Assembly (NCBI GenBank): GCA_013350335.1
Contig: CM023534.1
Span: 19,115,302 to 19,179,301 of the forward strand
Reading direction: 5' to 3'
Source of the DNA: Chimonanthus salicifolius
Taxonomy: Eukaryota > Streptophyta > Magnoliopsida > Laurales > Calycanthaceae
Length of the DNA stretch: 64,000 nt
The notes under the pieces are model-generated. The model was not told the DNA's origin, made no database searches, and saw only the letters and a list, made by a program, of their open reading frames with translations. Position 1 is the first letter of the stretch. Every line of letters begins with the position of its first letter. Position numbers and translations under genes: made by a program. Positions 35,716 through 48,264 of the stretch are shown here, piece after piece.

Positions 35716-37599
35716 TTTCCACGGCAATAACCCCTCATCCAATCATCCAATCTAATTCTCCATCTTCCATTTTCATTTTCCAGATTAATTTTTTTTGTTT
35801 TTTTCCATAACAAACCTGATTTTTGGCTCATTCTCAACAATAAACATTGAAGCTTGAGTTTCTTGCTACATTTATGGGTATTATAAGTTTTTGACACAGG
35901 ACAAAGGATAGGGTAACCCTAAATGTCAAAATATGGCCCATAAAGATTAAAAGGGATGAAAATAATGCACCTTAGAGCTAAAATTGACTGAAATTAAATA
36001 TCAATTAATATATGCAATTAATTAATATAAAATTTAATCACAAATAATCATGCAAAAAATCCCAAAATCTGATGTAAATAAATATATCAAAAATTAAGTA
36101 AAGGGTGGAATGATTTTGACTGAAATGGGTCACACGTGATTTTTAATTAAAATGGCTTATAGTCTTAAATAAGTACATGTTTAAATAAGGAAATAAAGGA
36201 AGAAAGAAGGGAAAGAAGAAACGATGGATAACCAAAGGATATGAAACATTGAGGGTGCTAAAGAGGATGTCGGAAAGGTGGAGAATGGAAGATGGGGCTA
36301 CGGCAGCAAGGAAGGGATCTTGGAGGGAACAAACTGGCTGAGTGAGTGTGCAAGAAGCTTCGACTAAAGGGGAAGGATCTTGGAAGGCCTTTTGGCAGCA
36401 ACAAAAAGGCAAGGGGATGGATTTGGGCTGTGCGAAAACAACAGGTGGTTGTATGGGTTAGGAAAAGGTCACGGCAGCACTGTATGGGTCTTGTATTGGC
36501 TTAGGAACAGGTAGTCGCAACAAGGGAAGGGACATTGGGAGTTCACGGCAAGTATGGAGATGGGTATTGTGGGGTACGGCAATAGTAGAATGGGTTTTGG
36601 GGTTTCAAAAGGTTAAAAGAAAAGAAAGGAAAAGAAGAGAAGAGAAGATAGGAGAGAAGAGTACGTGACTTCACGCCCTCTTGGATTCCACCAAGCGTTG
36701 GATTCCACCAACAATCACCGTCGCACCATGAGAGGTATTTGCGAAAATCTCAAAATATTATTTCATCAATCGTTGGGATAACTTTACAAGAGAGAGGGGT
36801 TTATATAATACTATTTTATCCCTAAATAAGAAAATAAAAAATTACATTAATATCCACTTCTAAAAATAAACTAAATTACCTACAAAAAAATAACATGAAA
36901 ATAACAATTGCAAGGAACGAAAATAGCATAGATGGAGATGTGCTGGGGATGTGCTGGGATGCACCCCATCAAATTCCCCATCTGAAAAAGAACTCGACCT
37001 CAAGTTCAAGCAGATGAAAAGACAAAAATCTACCCACGCACGCTTCTTCCCAATGTGGGGTCTGCAAAGTGTAGTCACACACATGTGAGGTCTTCAAATG
37101 TCAATGAGGCAGAACATCATCGGGCTACAATAAGAATGCTAGATCAACTCTCATTCGCCATCGATGGTATAGTCGAAAACCTGTATTGAAATCACGAGCA
37201 ACTCTAGGTGACGACAACAACAAGATGTGACTAAAATGCACTTTTGATGATACAAGACGGATGCCACGATCAACTCTGTTTGGTGGTAACAGCAAGATGA
37301 GAGTAGAATGCATCGTCGATGAGACAAGACTTCTATATCTCTCCAGTAGTTCCAGAACAAATCGCGGTATCTCGCACTCAATCAACTTAGACACCCAAAT
37401 GACATTTGTCTTGGGCAAAGGTGTCCACTCCAGAAGAGATGTCTGATATGTTTGATATCTGTCTGTGGAAACAACTTCTTCTACCAAGATAAATTTTATC
37501 TTTTCTCTTTCGGGTGTCAAAGAAAGTAAGGGAGGTAGGATTGGTGAAGACTGTATAGGTGCAGGTCATGTGTTATGAAGTGGGTCTGAAAAACCAGTA

Positions 37600-38608
37600 G
37601 AAGGGTCAAGGTGAAATCAAGATTGAAGACAACTCTAAACTGTGAGAGTGGGCTAGATGGTGTAGCTGTTGGACTTTGAAAAGGTGAGGGATGTATAGAC
37701 TAAATGGGCTAGACACGTACATAGCAAGAGTGATGTAGTGGGATGGACATCTGAGCGAGATGGACGGGTGCATGCCATGGATCAGGAAGGCCAAGAGGTA
37801 TAAAAGGTAGAGGCTGAGATAATGGTACAGGTAAAGGCTGAGGGGACTGTACTGGTAAATGACATGGGTCATGGAGTGGGTCATGCTGTGGATCAGGCTG
37901 TGGATCAAGCTTTGGGTCAAGAAGGCCAATATGATGGTAAAAAAGGCCAATATGTGGGACAGGATCATGCTGATATGGGGTGGCGTCTGTAGGTGAAGGT
38001 ATTGGATCTGGACAGGGTGTGAGGTCCTCCCCATGATCATCCATATCAAATTCAATGGACTTTCAATGAGTATCTGCAACAAACTTATATTGATCATCGC
38101 TTATATTAATTTGATTTTTAATTTCAGCGTGTGAATTATGAATGTGCTGTGCAAATGCATGTGCAGACTCAGAAAGACTAGGTGACATTGACACTGGGAT
38201 GAGATCTAGAGGTTTTCTATTTGACGCAATAGCTTTGGGTAGCTTGTTGGATTGTATCACCTCTGATTTATCATTGCTTTCACCATATGTGTCAAGTTCC
38301 CGAAACATAGGGTGATTAATGAGCATGTGATGGTAGAAGGGAGGGACATGTTTCTCAATTAATTGTTTCTTCATTTCGTCCCATGTCAAATCTAAGGGGT
38401 CTTTTCTTAACCTCCTACTTTTCTGTTCCACCGTCATCCAGAAAGTCTGGACTTGTTTCACCAATTTCAATTTGGCATAACGAACTCGTCGACTTTCTGA
38501 CATGTCATGCCACTCAAAGTAGCGTTCCATGTTCGATAGCCAATCGAGAAAAACTTTGAGTTCTAGACGTCCATCAAAATCCCGGGGCACGATACAAACA
38601 GTCTTCAA
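37600..38608 (-). pseudogene. Gag-like reading frame of the non-autonomous element
   Basis: The frame 38,608-38,063 encodes about 181 residues. Residues 10-110 (DFDGRLELKVFLDWLSNMER, FEWHDMSESRR, QTFWMTVEQ, LTWDEMKKQLIEKHVPP) match the layout of the retrotransposon gag (capsid) domain of Ty3/gypsy elements. The text continues in shifted frames to about 37,600 with a proline/aspartate/histidine-rich repetitive stretch (DPQPDPQHDPLHDP). No zinc knuckle, protease, reverse transcriptase or integrase follows. The frameshift near 38,060 makes it a pseudogene unless frameshifting is used. Confidence 0.7.
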
Positions 38609-38801
38609 GGCACATTCGCCATTTTTGGTAAATTCCTGAGGCTTATGAGGTTGATGGTACTCACCACGATGAACTCCTCAGAGTTCAGTCAACTTGGAAG
38701 TGAACTGTGTGCTCTTGGGTTGTACATGAATGAATTTAGCATTTATGGCTTCCTGTCTCCTTTGAAATTCAGTCGTCTGGGTGGTCAACTGGGTGAGGAA
38801 C

Positions 38802-38806
<5 letters not shown>

Positions 38807-38837
<31 letters not shown>
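38807..38837. repeat. (TA)n microsatellite
   Basis: About 15 uninterrupted TA units inside the non-autonomous LTR element, near its primer-binding site. Confidence 0.9.
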
Positions 38838-38843
<6 letters not shown>

Positions 38844-38916
38844 TTAATTAATTAATTTTTTTTAACACTAAATTCAAATCTAGGATCGCGGATGTTTAAG
38901 AAAACACTCAAACCTT

Positions 38917-38929
38917 GCTCTGATACCAA
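38917..38929 (-). other. Primer-binding site (initiator tRNA-Met type)
   Basis: The minus strand reads TTGGTATCAGAGC two bases from the LTR end. This fixes the orientation of the element as minus. Confidence 0.85.
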
Positions 38930-39926
38930 TTTGACGCAGGACAAAGGATAGGGTAACCCTAAATGCCTAAATGTGGTCCCTAAAGATTAAAATGGATGAA
39001 AATAATGCACCCCAGAGCTAAAATAGACTGAAATTAAATATCAATTAATATATGCAATTAATTAATATAAAATTTATCACAAATAATTATGCAAAAAATC
39101 CCAAAATTTGATGTAAATAAATACATGAAAAATTAAGTAAAGAGTGGAATGATTTTGGCTGAAATGGGTCACACATGATTTTTAATTAAAATGGCTTATA
39201 GTCTTAAATAAGCACATGTTTAAATAAGGAAATAAAGGAAGAAATAAGGGAAAGAAGAGACGATGGATAGCCAAAGGATATGAAACACAGAGGGTGCTAA
39301 AGAGGATGGCTGAAAGGTGGAGAATGGAAGATGGGACTACGAGAGCAAGGAAGGGATCTTGGAGGGAACAAACTGGTTGGGTGGGTCTGCAAGAGGCTTC
39401 GGCTAAGGGAGAAGAATCTGGGAAGGCCTTTTGGTAGCAAGGAAAAGGCAAGGGGATGGATTTGGGCTGTACGAAAATATCAGGTGGTTGTATGGGTTAG
39501 GAAAAGGTCACGGCAGCACTGTATGGGTCTGGTATTGGCTTAGGAACAGGTAGTGGCAACAAAGGAAGGGACTTTGGGAGTATGCGACAAGTATGTAGAT
39601 GGGTATTGTAGAATACAACATCAGTGGGTTTTGGGGTTTCAAAAGGTTAAAAGAAAAGAAAGGAAAAGAAGAAAATAGAAGAGTATCTGGCTTCACGCCC
39701 TCTTGGATTCCACCAACAATCACTAGATAAATTTACAAGAGAGAGGGGTTTATATAATACTATCTTATCCCCAAATAAGAAAATAAGAAATTACATTAAT
39801 ATCCTCTTCTAAAAATAAAGTAAAATACCCACTAAAAAAATAACATGGAAATAACAATAGCAAGGAACGAAAATAGCATAGATGGAGATGTGCTGGGGAT
39901 GTGCTGGGATGCGCCGCATCAGTTTT

Positions 39927-41104
39927 TTTCCCAGATTATTTAGTGTAGCCTTCATATCTCAAGGTATTATTCTTTAAATTTTATATTTTATGGACTTATA
40001 AAGCTTGTAATTATATTTTTTGAATCCGAATGTTTATGCAATTTTTTTATCTGGAATAGTTTATGTGGTTTTTAGAAGTGAATCTAATATCTTAAAATTT
40101 TATTTCATGCATTTATAAATTTTTTTATCTGAAAATTAATGTAATGAAAAATATAGGTTAAATATTTCGAAATGTCTTTTTATATTGGGAATGGTTTATG
40201 TAGTGGTTTATAAGTTAATATAGTGTCATGCATTTATAATTGTTTTAATTTTTATCTAAAAAATAAGTGTAATGAAAAATATAGTTTAAATATTGCTAAA
40301 ATCCGAAATAAATGCTTTAAGATTGTGATTTTTTTTTGAAATGTCATTTTCTGTTGTAGATGTTAACTTACTGTTAAACGTTCATTTTCCATGTACATGT
40401 ATTTTTTTAAAAATGTTTTATCCCAATTTATTTTTTGTGCAAAAATCCAAAATAAATGTTTTAACATTGAAATTATGCTGTTATTTTTTATTTAAATTAT
40501 CAAAAGATTACTAGAATTTTTTTTCTAATCTTTCTACGTTTTTTGTAATTTTTCATTATTTTTTAAAAACTTTTGAAATTTTCGATTTCATAGCTTAAAA
40601 ACAACAATTTAATATGTAAATGACCGCTAACTAATGATAAAATTACATATCTAATGAAGGATAGAATTTTCTTGATTTTCTGTAATTTAAAAAAAAATTG
40701 AAAAAATATAAAAATAAAATAGTAGAAGAGAGAAAAGTATGACTGATACATCTAGTTGCCCAACCTATACGGACTTATTGATTAGATATGCTGTCAGAAA
40801 AGAAAGGAAATACTATTTGTTAGTTGTAATAGGCAAGCAAATGGACAGCACATATAAACATCTTATCCAATAAAAAACTAGAGTAAGATTAAATTTTTTT
40901 TGGTTTCTAGTGCCTTTCTATTCTAAAGAATGAAAGGCGCATGGATTGGACAGCAAGCAAGCCACATGCCATTGAAAATATTGAATATTTCACTCTAAAA
41001 GTCACAAATCCATACTAGTTTGGCAAATGTGAGACATGTGAAAGTGTACGGTGAAAAAAATTGAGAGAGTGAGACATTCAATGTATCTTTTGCTCCAGAT
41101 ATAC
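39927..41104. other. Spacer, no gene
   Basis: Strongly AT-rich with T-runs. No recognisable frame or repeat. Confidence 0.6.
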
Positions 41105-41505
41105 CAATGTTACCAAACTCGACTTGGCCCATAGTGACCCAGTTGAAACACAAGTCGGATCATTTTAATACCCTTTTTAAAAACTCTCTGTGACCTGTGG
41201 GTCAACCCAATTTTTCTAATAAACCCTTAAAAACCCTAGATTTCTTTAAATGAAGAAAATGAAAATAGAAGATTTTGGTTCTTTTGAGAATATGATGTTT
41301 AGATTACTAATTTTTAATATTTACAATTGGATTTGTGAGAAGAAAAAAAGATTTTTATGAAATATAACTTTAGTTAATAATTTAATATTATTTATAATAT
41401 TATATTAATAACACGGGTTTGACAATGGGTCAACCCGGTAGAACCTTATTTAACCCATTCTTCCTTCAAGACGTGTCGCTCCACGGGCCGAGTTTTAAAA
41501 CATTG
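41105..41505. mobile_element. hAT-type MITE, 401 bp
   Basis: Ends CAATGTTACCAAACTCG / CGAGTTTTAAAACATTG form a terminal inverted repeat. The flanking 8-mers AGATATAC and AGACAGAC agree at 6 of 8. The body has an AT-rich core flanked by GGGTTTGACAATGGGTCAA. It is the reference copy for the interrupted MITE at 18,261. Confidence 0.7.
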
Positions 41506-41786
41506 AGACAGACTATAGAGTAATTGCAAATAAATTTTCTTTGTGACTCACTTTTTTGTCATTCTAACTTTTCTGGAACAATAGTAATTTTTTTTTTTTA
41601 CTTCACACACCAATTTTTTTTACCCTCCTTATCCTTCTTTGGTAATCCAAAAATTAGCCCAAGTGAGGATGAAAATTCAAAAAATCACTTCTCTCATCAC
41701 CTTTTTTTGAATACCCTATTGAAGCTTGGGTATTCAATGGTGATCCCAAGCTTAAGGGTGAACCCCAGGTGAGGGGTGACCCCTGT

Positions 41787-41843
41787 AAAATTACCCTTCA
41801 TCCAAACGTACCCTTAGTCTCGTTTGGATGAGTGGTAAATTTT
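41787..41843. repeat. Long-stem hairpin
   Basis: AAAATTACCCTTCATCCAAACG pairs with CGTTTGGATGAGTGGTAAATTTT across an 11-12 base loop. It may be a small MITE or the junction of two head-to-head copies. No gene. Confidence 0.6.
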
Positions 41844-42239
41844 ATTGGGGTTACCTCTGAGTAGGGGTCATCCTTGAGTAGGAATCACCCTTGAATAGAT
41901 ATTACCCTTATTTTGTCCGGTAATTGCAGTGGTAACGTAAAAAGTTATCTTAAAGATAAAAAATCTGTTTTGGTAATTATAAATAGGAGTAACCTGATAT
42001 AATAACAATTTTATGAGAATTAATTTTTTTATTAAATTCATATTATATAAAAATAAAAATAAAATTTTATGAAACATAATTATTGAATAATATTCATCAA
42101 TTAAAAAATATTTTAAAATATTTTTGCTCCATAGTTGTAAAGAGGGGTAAAGACGGGAAAGGGTTTCTTGAAAACCCTATGGTCATATTACAACAACATT
42201 TTGCCTGTATCGACCTATCAATAAGTCCGACCCATAGGT

Positions 42240-43079
42240 GACCTATAGTTGGGATTTTTATGTTTGCTTATATATACTCCAAACCTTGTTGTGTTTGGTT
42301 AGACATTTTGGAGAGAGCTTTGAATAGGAAAATCCAAAGGCATTCCTAAAGATCTCACCTCCTCTGTATGTATCTTACTTAGGAGAATCATTTTACAACC
42401 CAATCATCTTGTCTGAGATTGAGAGGGAGAGAGAGATAAAAACCATATCTAGGATAGAACTTGCAAATCTTAAATCCTAGAAACCTTACCCATCAATTGT
42501 GATTGAGTATACACAAGGCATATCCTAGACATCGTCGACATTACATTGGGAAAGACACCTTCAAAAAGTACACATCTACAAGTTTGAGCTATCAAAAGGC
42601 AAGTGATTTTTAGTATTGATTTTATTTTTAAATCATCATTTTGTGAAGTGGACTAAGGCAAAGAAGCTGAAACCACTATAAAAAATAAAGGGATAAGGAC
42701 GTAGACTGGGTAAGTCAAACTTTTCAAAATCTTAGAGATTGGGTGAAATTCTCAATCGATCGAGATAGGTGGAATTCCTACTCTATTTCTGAGGGTGTAA
42801 TTCCCCTTAGTGAATTTGGGATAACCCAAAGTTGGTGAGTCCATCAGTGGATGTAGGAGGGTTTACTCAGAACCACTCTATATTGATCTTGTGGTGTTTA
42901 GAGCTAATTGTTTGAATGTTTGTCTAATCACATTTACTAACATACACACATTTGATTGTTATTTCCACTGTTAATTTTGTTAATCAATCAAGGAAATTTT
43001 AAAGGACCAGCAATTAGTAGATTGTCCTATTCACCCTTCTCTAGTGTCAATCGTGTTCTAGCACTCCCAGGAACCTTCA
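42240..43079 (+). mobile_element. Copia (SIRE-like) LTR, 3' part
   Basis: Shares with the LTRs at 21,427 and 24,956 the TATA-like TTATATATACTCC, the tracts GATGTAGGAGGGTTTACTC and TATTCACCCTTCTCTAG, and the end TTCTAGCAC...CCTTCA. The 5' part (U3) is missing or unrecognisable before about 42,240. No primer-binding site follows; sequence resembling MITE debris (TATCAACCGATACGT) begins directly. Confidence 0.65.
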
Positions 43080-44732
43080 ATATCAACCGATACGTATTAT
43101 GTCGGCCGATATTATTACCTATGATTCTAGTTAAACCTACTAGTGGGTCAAATCAGCTTCCTAATTCAGTCTCGTGAATTCATTTATCTAATCTCCTAAC
43201 TCAAGCCTTGCCTATTTATTAAATGTGTCAAATTCCTTCAATTTTTACTCCTTGAAATAGATGGGTGACATGATCTTAATCCCTTTAACCATTTATTAAA
43301 TAGATCCATCTATTACCTATATCCACCCTACCCGTTTATCCATTTAAGCTTTAAAGAAAATAAACAGCGACATTTTTTAATTCAATACATAAAATATTTA
43401 AAATTCTTAATATTTTACCATGACATTTAAATGTTTTCAATGAGTCAAAATGTATCTAATTAAAAAACATTTGACTCAACCGAAACACATTTACCCATTT
43501 ATTACTCATATGTTAAATAGAACACATTAACCCACAAGATCACGACCTAAATGGTCAACTTAGACCCCACTCTTTTATTGGTGGATTTGGGTCAACCAAT
43601 AAATTAATTATAATTTGAGACCAGATCCTTTCAAATAGGATATGTCTATGTCGGATTGGGTTAAATTTATTTATATCCAATTTCAGCAAATTTGTCCTCC
43701 AATTTCCTTCAAAAGATGATACAGATGGTATGTACTGTAAGATGATTTTTAAATATTTACTTTTAAACTTCAAGATTGATTCATATTAACATTTTTTCTC
43801 TAGATGTTCGACATAAATTAAATGACGATTCTTCATTTTTTTGCCAAACTTGAAAATTCATGTATTTCGATAATTTAGCTCTTTAAGAATCCCTAATGGT
43901 TGGTCCCATGTATATATGATGATTATTTTAATAATTTTATTTTAATTTTGAAACTTAACTAATTTTGGAAATTTTGCCCTTGAAATAAACTAATGTAGGT
44001 CTTTTTTAACATTTTCTCAAAATTGAAAGTTTATCCATTTCACTTGCATTGATTTGGGAAATGGAGGATGGATTCATTGGGTTCACCTTGGGACCAATAA
44101 GTCTAAAAGTTTATGAAATCTCATGAGGCCCAAGGTGAATATACATGTATATACACGAATTTGCAACTAAATTTTATGGAAACAATGGGCCCTTTTGCTC
44201 TACACGGACTTGGATAAGTGAGTTTAGAAGGTCTTGACTTATATATTGTACTTGTAAAATTGCATATCAAACTTTAATAAAAACAAGTTCATGAGTTTGA
44301 AAAATCAAGCTTGTATAAATTCTAAAAAAAATTACCTGCATTCCATGATTCGAGGCATGGATTGAACTTGATTAAATTATACCTTATTTATTGTTGATTT
44401 TCAAGTCCTAGCTTGAGTCATTTAACTAAACTATTTTTCATTATAAATATCACTTAGATCTTTCAAAGTCATCCAATCCCATGATTATAGGTGACCTCCA
44501 CATAGAGCTCTCACCATAAGATACACACACAACTTTTCATGCTATTATCCAATGGGCCCCATTCAAGCTCACAAGGATGGTTGAATTTGAAAGGTCATGC
44601 CTTTATCTATGGTGCATATAAAATTTCATATGGATTGAACAAGTGAATCCATATTTTTCCAGATCTCAAAATTTCAATTAATTCGAGATGAAAAATCATT
44701 AGTTTACATGAATGACATTTAAAGTTGAATTA
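43080..44732. other. Spacer, no gene
   Basis: AT-rich with a short stretch of GTCGGCCGATATT at 43,100-43,125 that resembles the MITE family above. No gene recognised. Confidence 0.5.
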
Positions 44733-45388
44733 AAGTAAAACCTCGATAAATAAATGTTTGATAAATTAATAACCTCTCTTAAATAATAAAATCTTCTGGT
44801 CCCAACTCGGACCAGTGTACTAAATTAGTAACCTCGCTAAATGCATAAGATAATATATTTTTAGAAAACCGTCCAACGAAATTAATAATTGATGAAGTAC
44901 ATAAAAAAATAGCAAACAAAATTTCATAATACAGTATTGAGTAACATTTTACTTGACAACTTCTATTTTCTCAATTCAACTCTTTCTCAAAATATGCATC
45001 TAAAGTTGTCTGTGTTTTCTTTGTACCTAAACTGAACTCAACTTCATTCTTAATTTTTGGCAATGCATACACCACCTCTGGTATATTTTTTTTCGTGTTG
45101 TAACAATTAGTTATTTAAGATTACTACTGCTTCAAAGACTTCTTTTGGAGAAACAGTTGGTAAAACACAATTGTTATCTGGATCATGATTATCATCGGTA
45201 GGCGTATTCATTACCCCTTGAATAATATCTTCATCAGTAGGCGTATTCATTACCCCTTGAATGATCTCTTTATCAGTAGGCGATTCCATTACTGCATCAT
45301 TCTCACTAGGATAATTCAAAAGGTGCTCAACATCCATCACATTTCTATAGCGTAGACCAGAAATGGCTTCACGTATTGAAAGTCCTAT
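44733..45388 (-). pseudogene. Pogo/Tigger-like transposase, C-terminal part and terminal repeat
   Basis: Minus strand from 45,388: IREAISGLRYRNVMDVEHLL, then a duplicated acidic unit EIIQGVMNTPTD, then CVLPTVSPKEVFEAVV, a stop in the NN-L region (about 45,107), a frameshift, and an end at 44,971 with LGTKKTQTTLDAYFEKELN. This arrangement is that of the C-terminus of plant pogo/Tigger-like (Tc1/mariner superfamily) transposases. Beyond it, AGTAAAACCTCGATAAATAA at about 44,734-44,753 resembles the terminal inverted repeat of such elements. Coding stops abruptly at 45,388 where the LTR element begins. The matching N-terminal part is at 61,842-62,492. Confidence 0.7.
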
Positions 45389-45997
45389 TGATCTTAAGTC
45401 TAAATAAGGTATTTCATATAGAGAATAGAGGAGGAAAAATAATGGTGTTTAACTCAACGTTCTTAGGAAAGTGGCATCTATTCATAAAATCAATTATTTT
45501 CTTCATCTATGTCCTTTTTGTTTAATACATATATGAGAATTTTGATTTCAATACATAAACTTTGCTTACATATACCTTGAGAGAAAATAAACCCACCTTT
45601 GAGCATTAGTTTTTCTGAGAGATATAGCTGGTGAGGTTTGAAGTCAAAGTGCATTTTTCAATGGTGGTCATAAAACTTATGTCAATTTGGAAAAAAAAAT
45701 ATTGTCTTACTATTGGCTATCACACACAACACTCCAAGTATAAGTCTTTCAAAATGAATTTTAGAGTTGTATAATATTTAGATTTTTGTCTGTGTTTTTG
45801 CTGAAAAATTCGATGTTTGTGGGTATCATCACTAGAAGCCCTCACGAGACTACAACTCATCCACTAGTGGTGAGCTAAGGGTTTAAAGGCTTATTGCATA
45901 TGCTAAATGCAATCGAGAGTACCAACAAAAGTAGTGTCGTTTAGGATTTTTTATTAGTTTTGCTCGAGGACTAGCAAAATCTAAGTTTGGGGGTATT
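45389..45997 (+). repeat. Extra copy of the 3' internal end, with polypurine tract
   Basis: Matches 60,564-61,173 almost throughout (both include GAGAATAATGG-type text, CACTAGTGGTGAGCTAAGGG and end AAGTTTGGGGGTATT). It is sequence that normally sits just before a 3' LTR. Its presence before the left LTR means the left LTR was the 3' LTR of another, now lost, element copy. Confidence 0.75.
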
Positions 45998-48237
45998 TGA
46001 TGAACACCGTAAAACTACCATTTTACCCTTTAAATATTAGATTAATTAATTTTTATTTTGTAAATATTAGATATGTTTAATATGTTTTTGAGTTTTGCAG
46101 AATATTCTGAAAAACACAAGAAATTGGAATAAAAATTGGAGAAAATGGGCCACAATATCAAATTTGGAAACCAAGGATGGTAGTTGCAGGTTCATGTAGC
46201 AGCTAGCATGAGTTTCCAAAGAACCCATCAAACAAGTGACAGTCACTATTCGTGCATCACAATCCTACAGTCCAGCTATGCAGAGAAATTTAGATGAAGA
46301 GGAAAAGAATGCTGGAATGAAAAAAATATAAGCAAGACTGGCAATCAGCCAGTTGGTAGAGGCGCGGAGACACCAAAACCGCTGTCCAGATTAGAGGACC
46401 GCTCTATTCATATATCTAAAGGTTTTCCCAGCACCAAACACGATCTCTGCAGATCAAAGAGAGGGCAGCAGATCCCACCACCGATAGTCCCAAATCCAAA
46501 CATCTCCCCCTAGCCAGGCCTCTCTTGGTTTAGGCAACAACCAGCATTTTGTTTCTTGCGCCCAGATCAGTAGAGTCCGTAAACAGAAAAAAATAGATGC
46601 ATAAGTGGAGAGACTCAATTGCAAAACCTATGTGCGCAAGCCCCTCATCCGTGCGCACATCTGAGCGCAGTGCAGTTAGGCCCAGTGAGAAAGGAAGGAA
46701 CAGAGCAGCACTATGATCGACAACATTGCAGTAGTATGCCAAAGCAGTGGCGAGAGATAGAGAGGAAGGCCGAGCAATGAGATCGTCCAGAGAAACCCAG
46801 CTTACACCCCAGCTCATGAGTAGATCAAAGAAAGAGGGAAGTAAAGAGCAGGGCAACAACAACCCAGTTCCCCTGGTTTTGCAAAAAAGAGGCTACATGA
46901 AACTCGGCAACAAAGTAGGACATGGCCAGCTGAGAGATAAGGATGAAGGTGCTAGCTGATTTGGGTTAGAAGAAAGGAAGGAAGAAAGAAATGAAAGGAA
47001 GAAGAGAGAAATCAAGGAAGCTGCCGTGTAATGGAAAGGGTTGTGTTGGCCGATTCTTCTCTATCCACCCATTATCCCTTGAAAGAAAGAAGGAAATAAG
47101 GAAGTACAGAGGATGAAGAACCAATTGGAGAAGACCAAGAAATCAGGAAGTTGCCATGTAAACAAAAGCTGCCATGCAAGAAGGAAAAGAGATAAAATAG
47201 GGATAGTGTACATACCATCGGCTGAAAATTAAACAGGACATTTTACTTGTTTTATTTTCTCCATTTCTTTTCTTATAAATAGAGCATGGACTCCATTGAA
47301 TAAAGTGAATCGAGCAAGGCATTGAAGGGGCTGAATTTGGACGGCGAAGGATAGAGAAAAATATTTGATTTCTTGTAAGTCATTTATTTTATTTTTATGT
47401 AACGAGTTCCAAAGAATTGTATTTTCTTATATTCTAATTTTTGACTGAAATTCATGGTAAATTCTTTAGATTTATGGTGTTTCCAATTATTAAATATTCT
47501 ATGGTGATGGTTTTTAATTTTATTTTAATTCTTTTTATGAATGTTGTGGAACAATTTTTTTTTAGAATTTTTAAACAAAAAGTAGAATCCCTATTAGGAC
47601 CGGTTGGAAAATGCAAGTGTAAATCCCGCTCAAGCCAAAGCCTTGAATTGAAAAATTCTAATTTAATGGACGTCGTAATTTTTCTAATTAGAATTTTAAT
47701 AAATGCTAAACTTGAATTTATATTTAATAATTCTACAATATTTCATATTATAGGCCATGATTTTATTTTTAAATGGAATAACATGTTGCCTTAGATACTT
47801 TTCTCAATTCCATTGTAAATAATTCATTATTATTGTTTTTATTTTATTCTTTTATTTATTCATAAAAATCCTTGAAATGTTTGAACTAGGTTAGAAATAT
47901 TTTATTTGTTTCTAAACTTAACATTTTAAATTAGATTGAGGTCATTTAAATTCACTCTACCATTTTAATCAAATTTATAAATCAATGATAAAAGTAGATC
48001 TTATATTTTGTTAACTACTAAAGTTAGATAATTAATTAAATATTGGTTATCTAAATCTAGAATTTTGCTAAATTAAGATTATAACTCCATGTTTTAGAAA
48101 ATTATTTTATTAGATCACATTATTTTAATGGTACCATTTTTATTTCCAAATATATATTTTTTTTATTTCCCCTGATTATGACCTCGCACTCAGTCACTAC
48201 ACTGTTAACTAGTTCGTGCGCTACGAGTTCAAACACA
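45998..48237 (+). mobile_element. Left LTR of the Athila-type element (full length)
   Basis: 2240 bp from TGATGAACACCG to AAACACA. It follows the purine tract AAGTTTGGGGGTATT and precedes the primer-binding site. A TATA box TATAAATAG lies at 47,274-47,282. Compared with the right LTR it retains about 1.55 kb (46,577-48,130) that the other has lost. Confidence 0.8.
47274..47282 (+). promoter_or_regulatory. TATA box in the left Athila-type LTR
   Basis: TATAAATAG followed by AGCATGGACTCC is the best promoter match in the LTR. The right LTR lacks this segment entirely. Confidence 0.55.
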
Positions 48238-48247
48238 ATAAGTTTTT

Positions 48248-48264
48248 TGTGCCGTTCACGGGGA
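48248..48264 (+). other. Primer-binding site, tRNA-Asp-like, decayed
   Basis: TGTGCCGTTCACGGGGA lies 10 bp after the LTR end. Athila/Tat elements typically use a TGGCGCCGTTGCCGGGGA site. The differences indicate decay. Confidence 0.65.

Larger units (their letters stand above)
35892..39921 (-). mobile_element. Complete non-autonomous gypsy-type LTR element
   Basis: 4030 bp bounded by perfect 5-bp target duplications GTTTT (35,887-35,891 and 39,922-39,926). LTRs are 35,892-36,971 (1080 bp) and 38,932-39,921 (990 bp); the difference is mainly a block of about 90 bp near 36,690-36,780. In minus orientation the 5' LTR (right) begins TGATGCGGCG and ends CTGCGTCA, and is followed by a TTGGTATCAGAGC primer-binding site. 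A purine-rich AGATGGGGAATT precedes the left LTR. The 2-kb interior encodes a gag-like protein and a repeat-rich tail but no enzymes, so it must depend on another element. The LTRs carry a TATA-like TTATATAAACC (minus, 39,748-39,757). Confidence 0.9.

Noticed and set aside
45389..45400. TGATCTTAAG as the start of the Athila-type LTR
   Set aside because: The matching point at 60,564 has no polypurine tract before it, while TGATGAACACCG further on directly follows AAGTTTGGGGGTATT at both copies.
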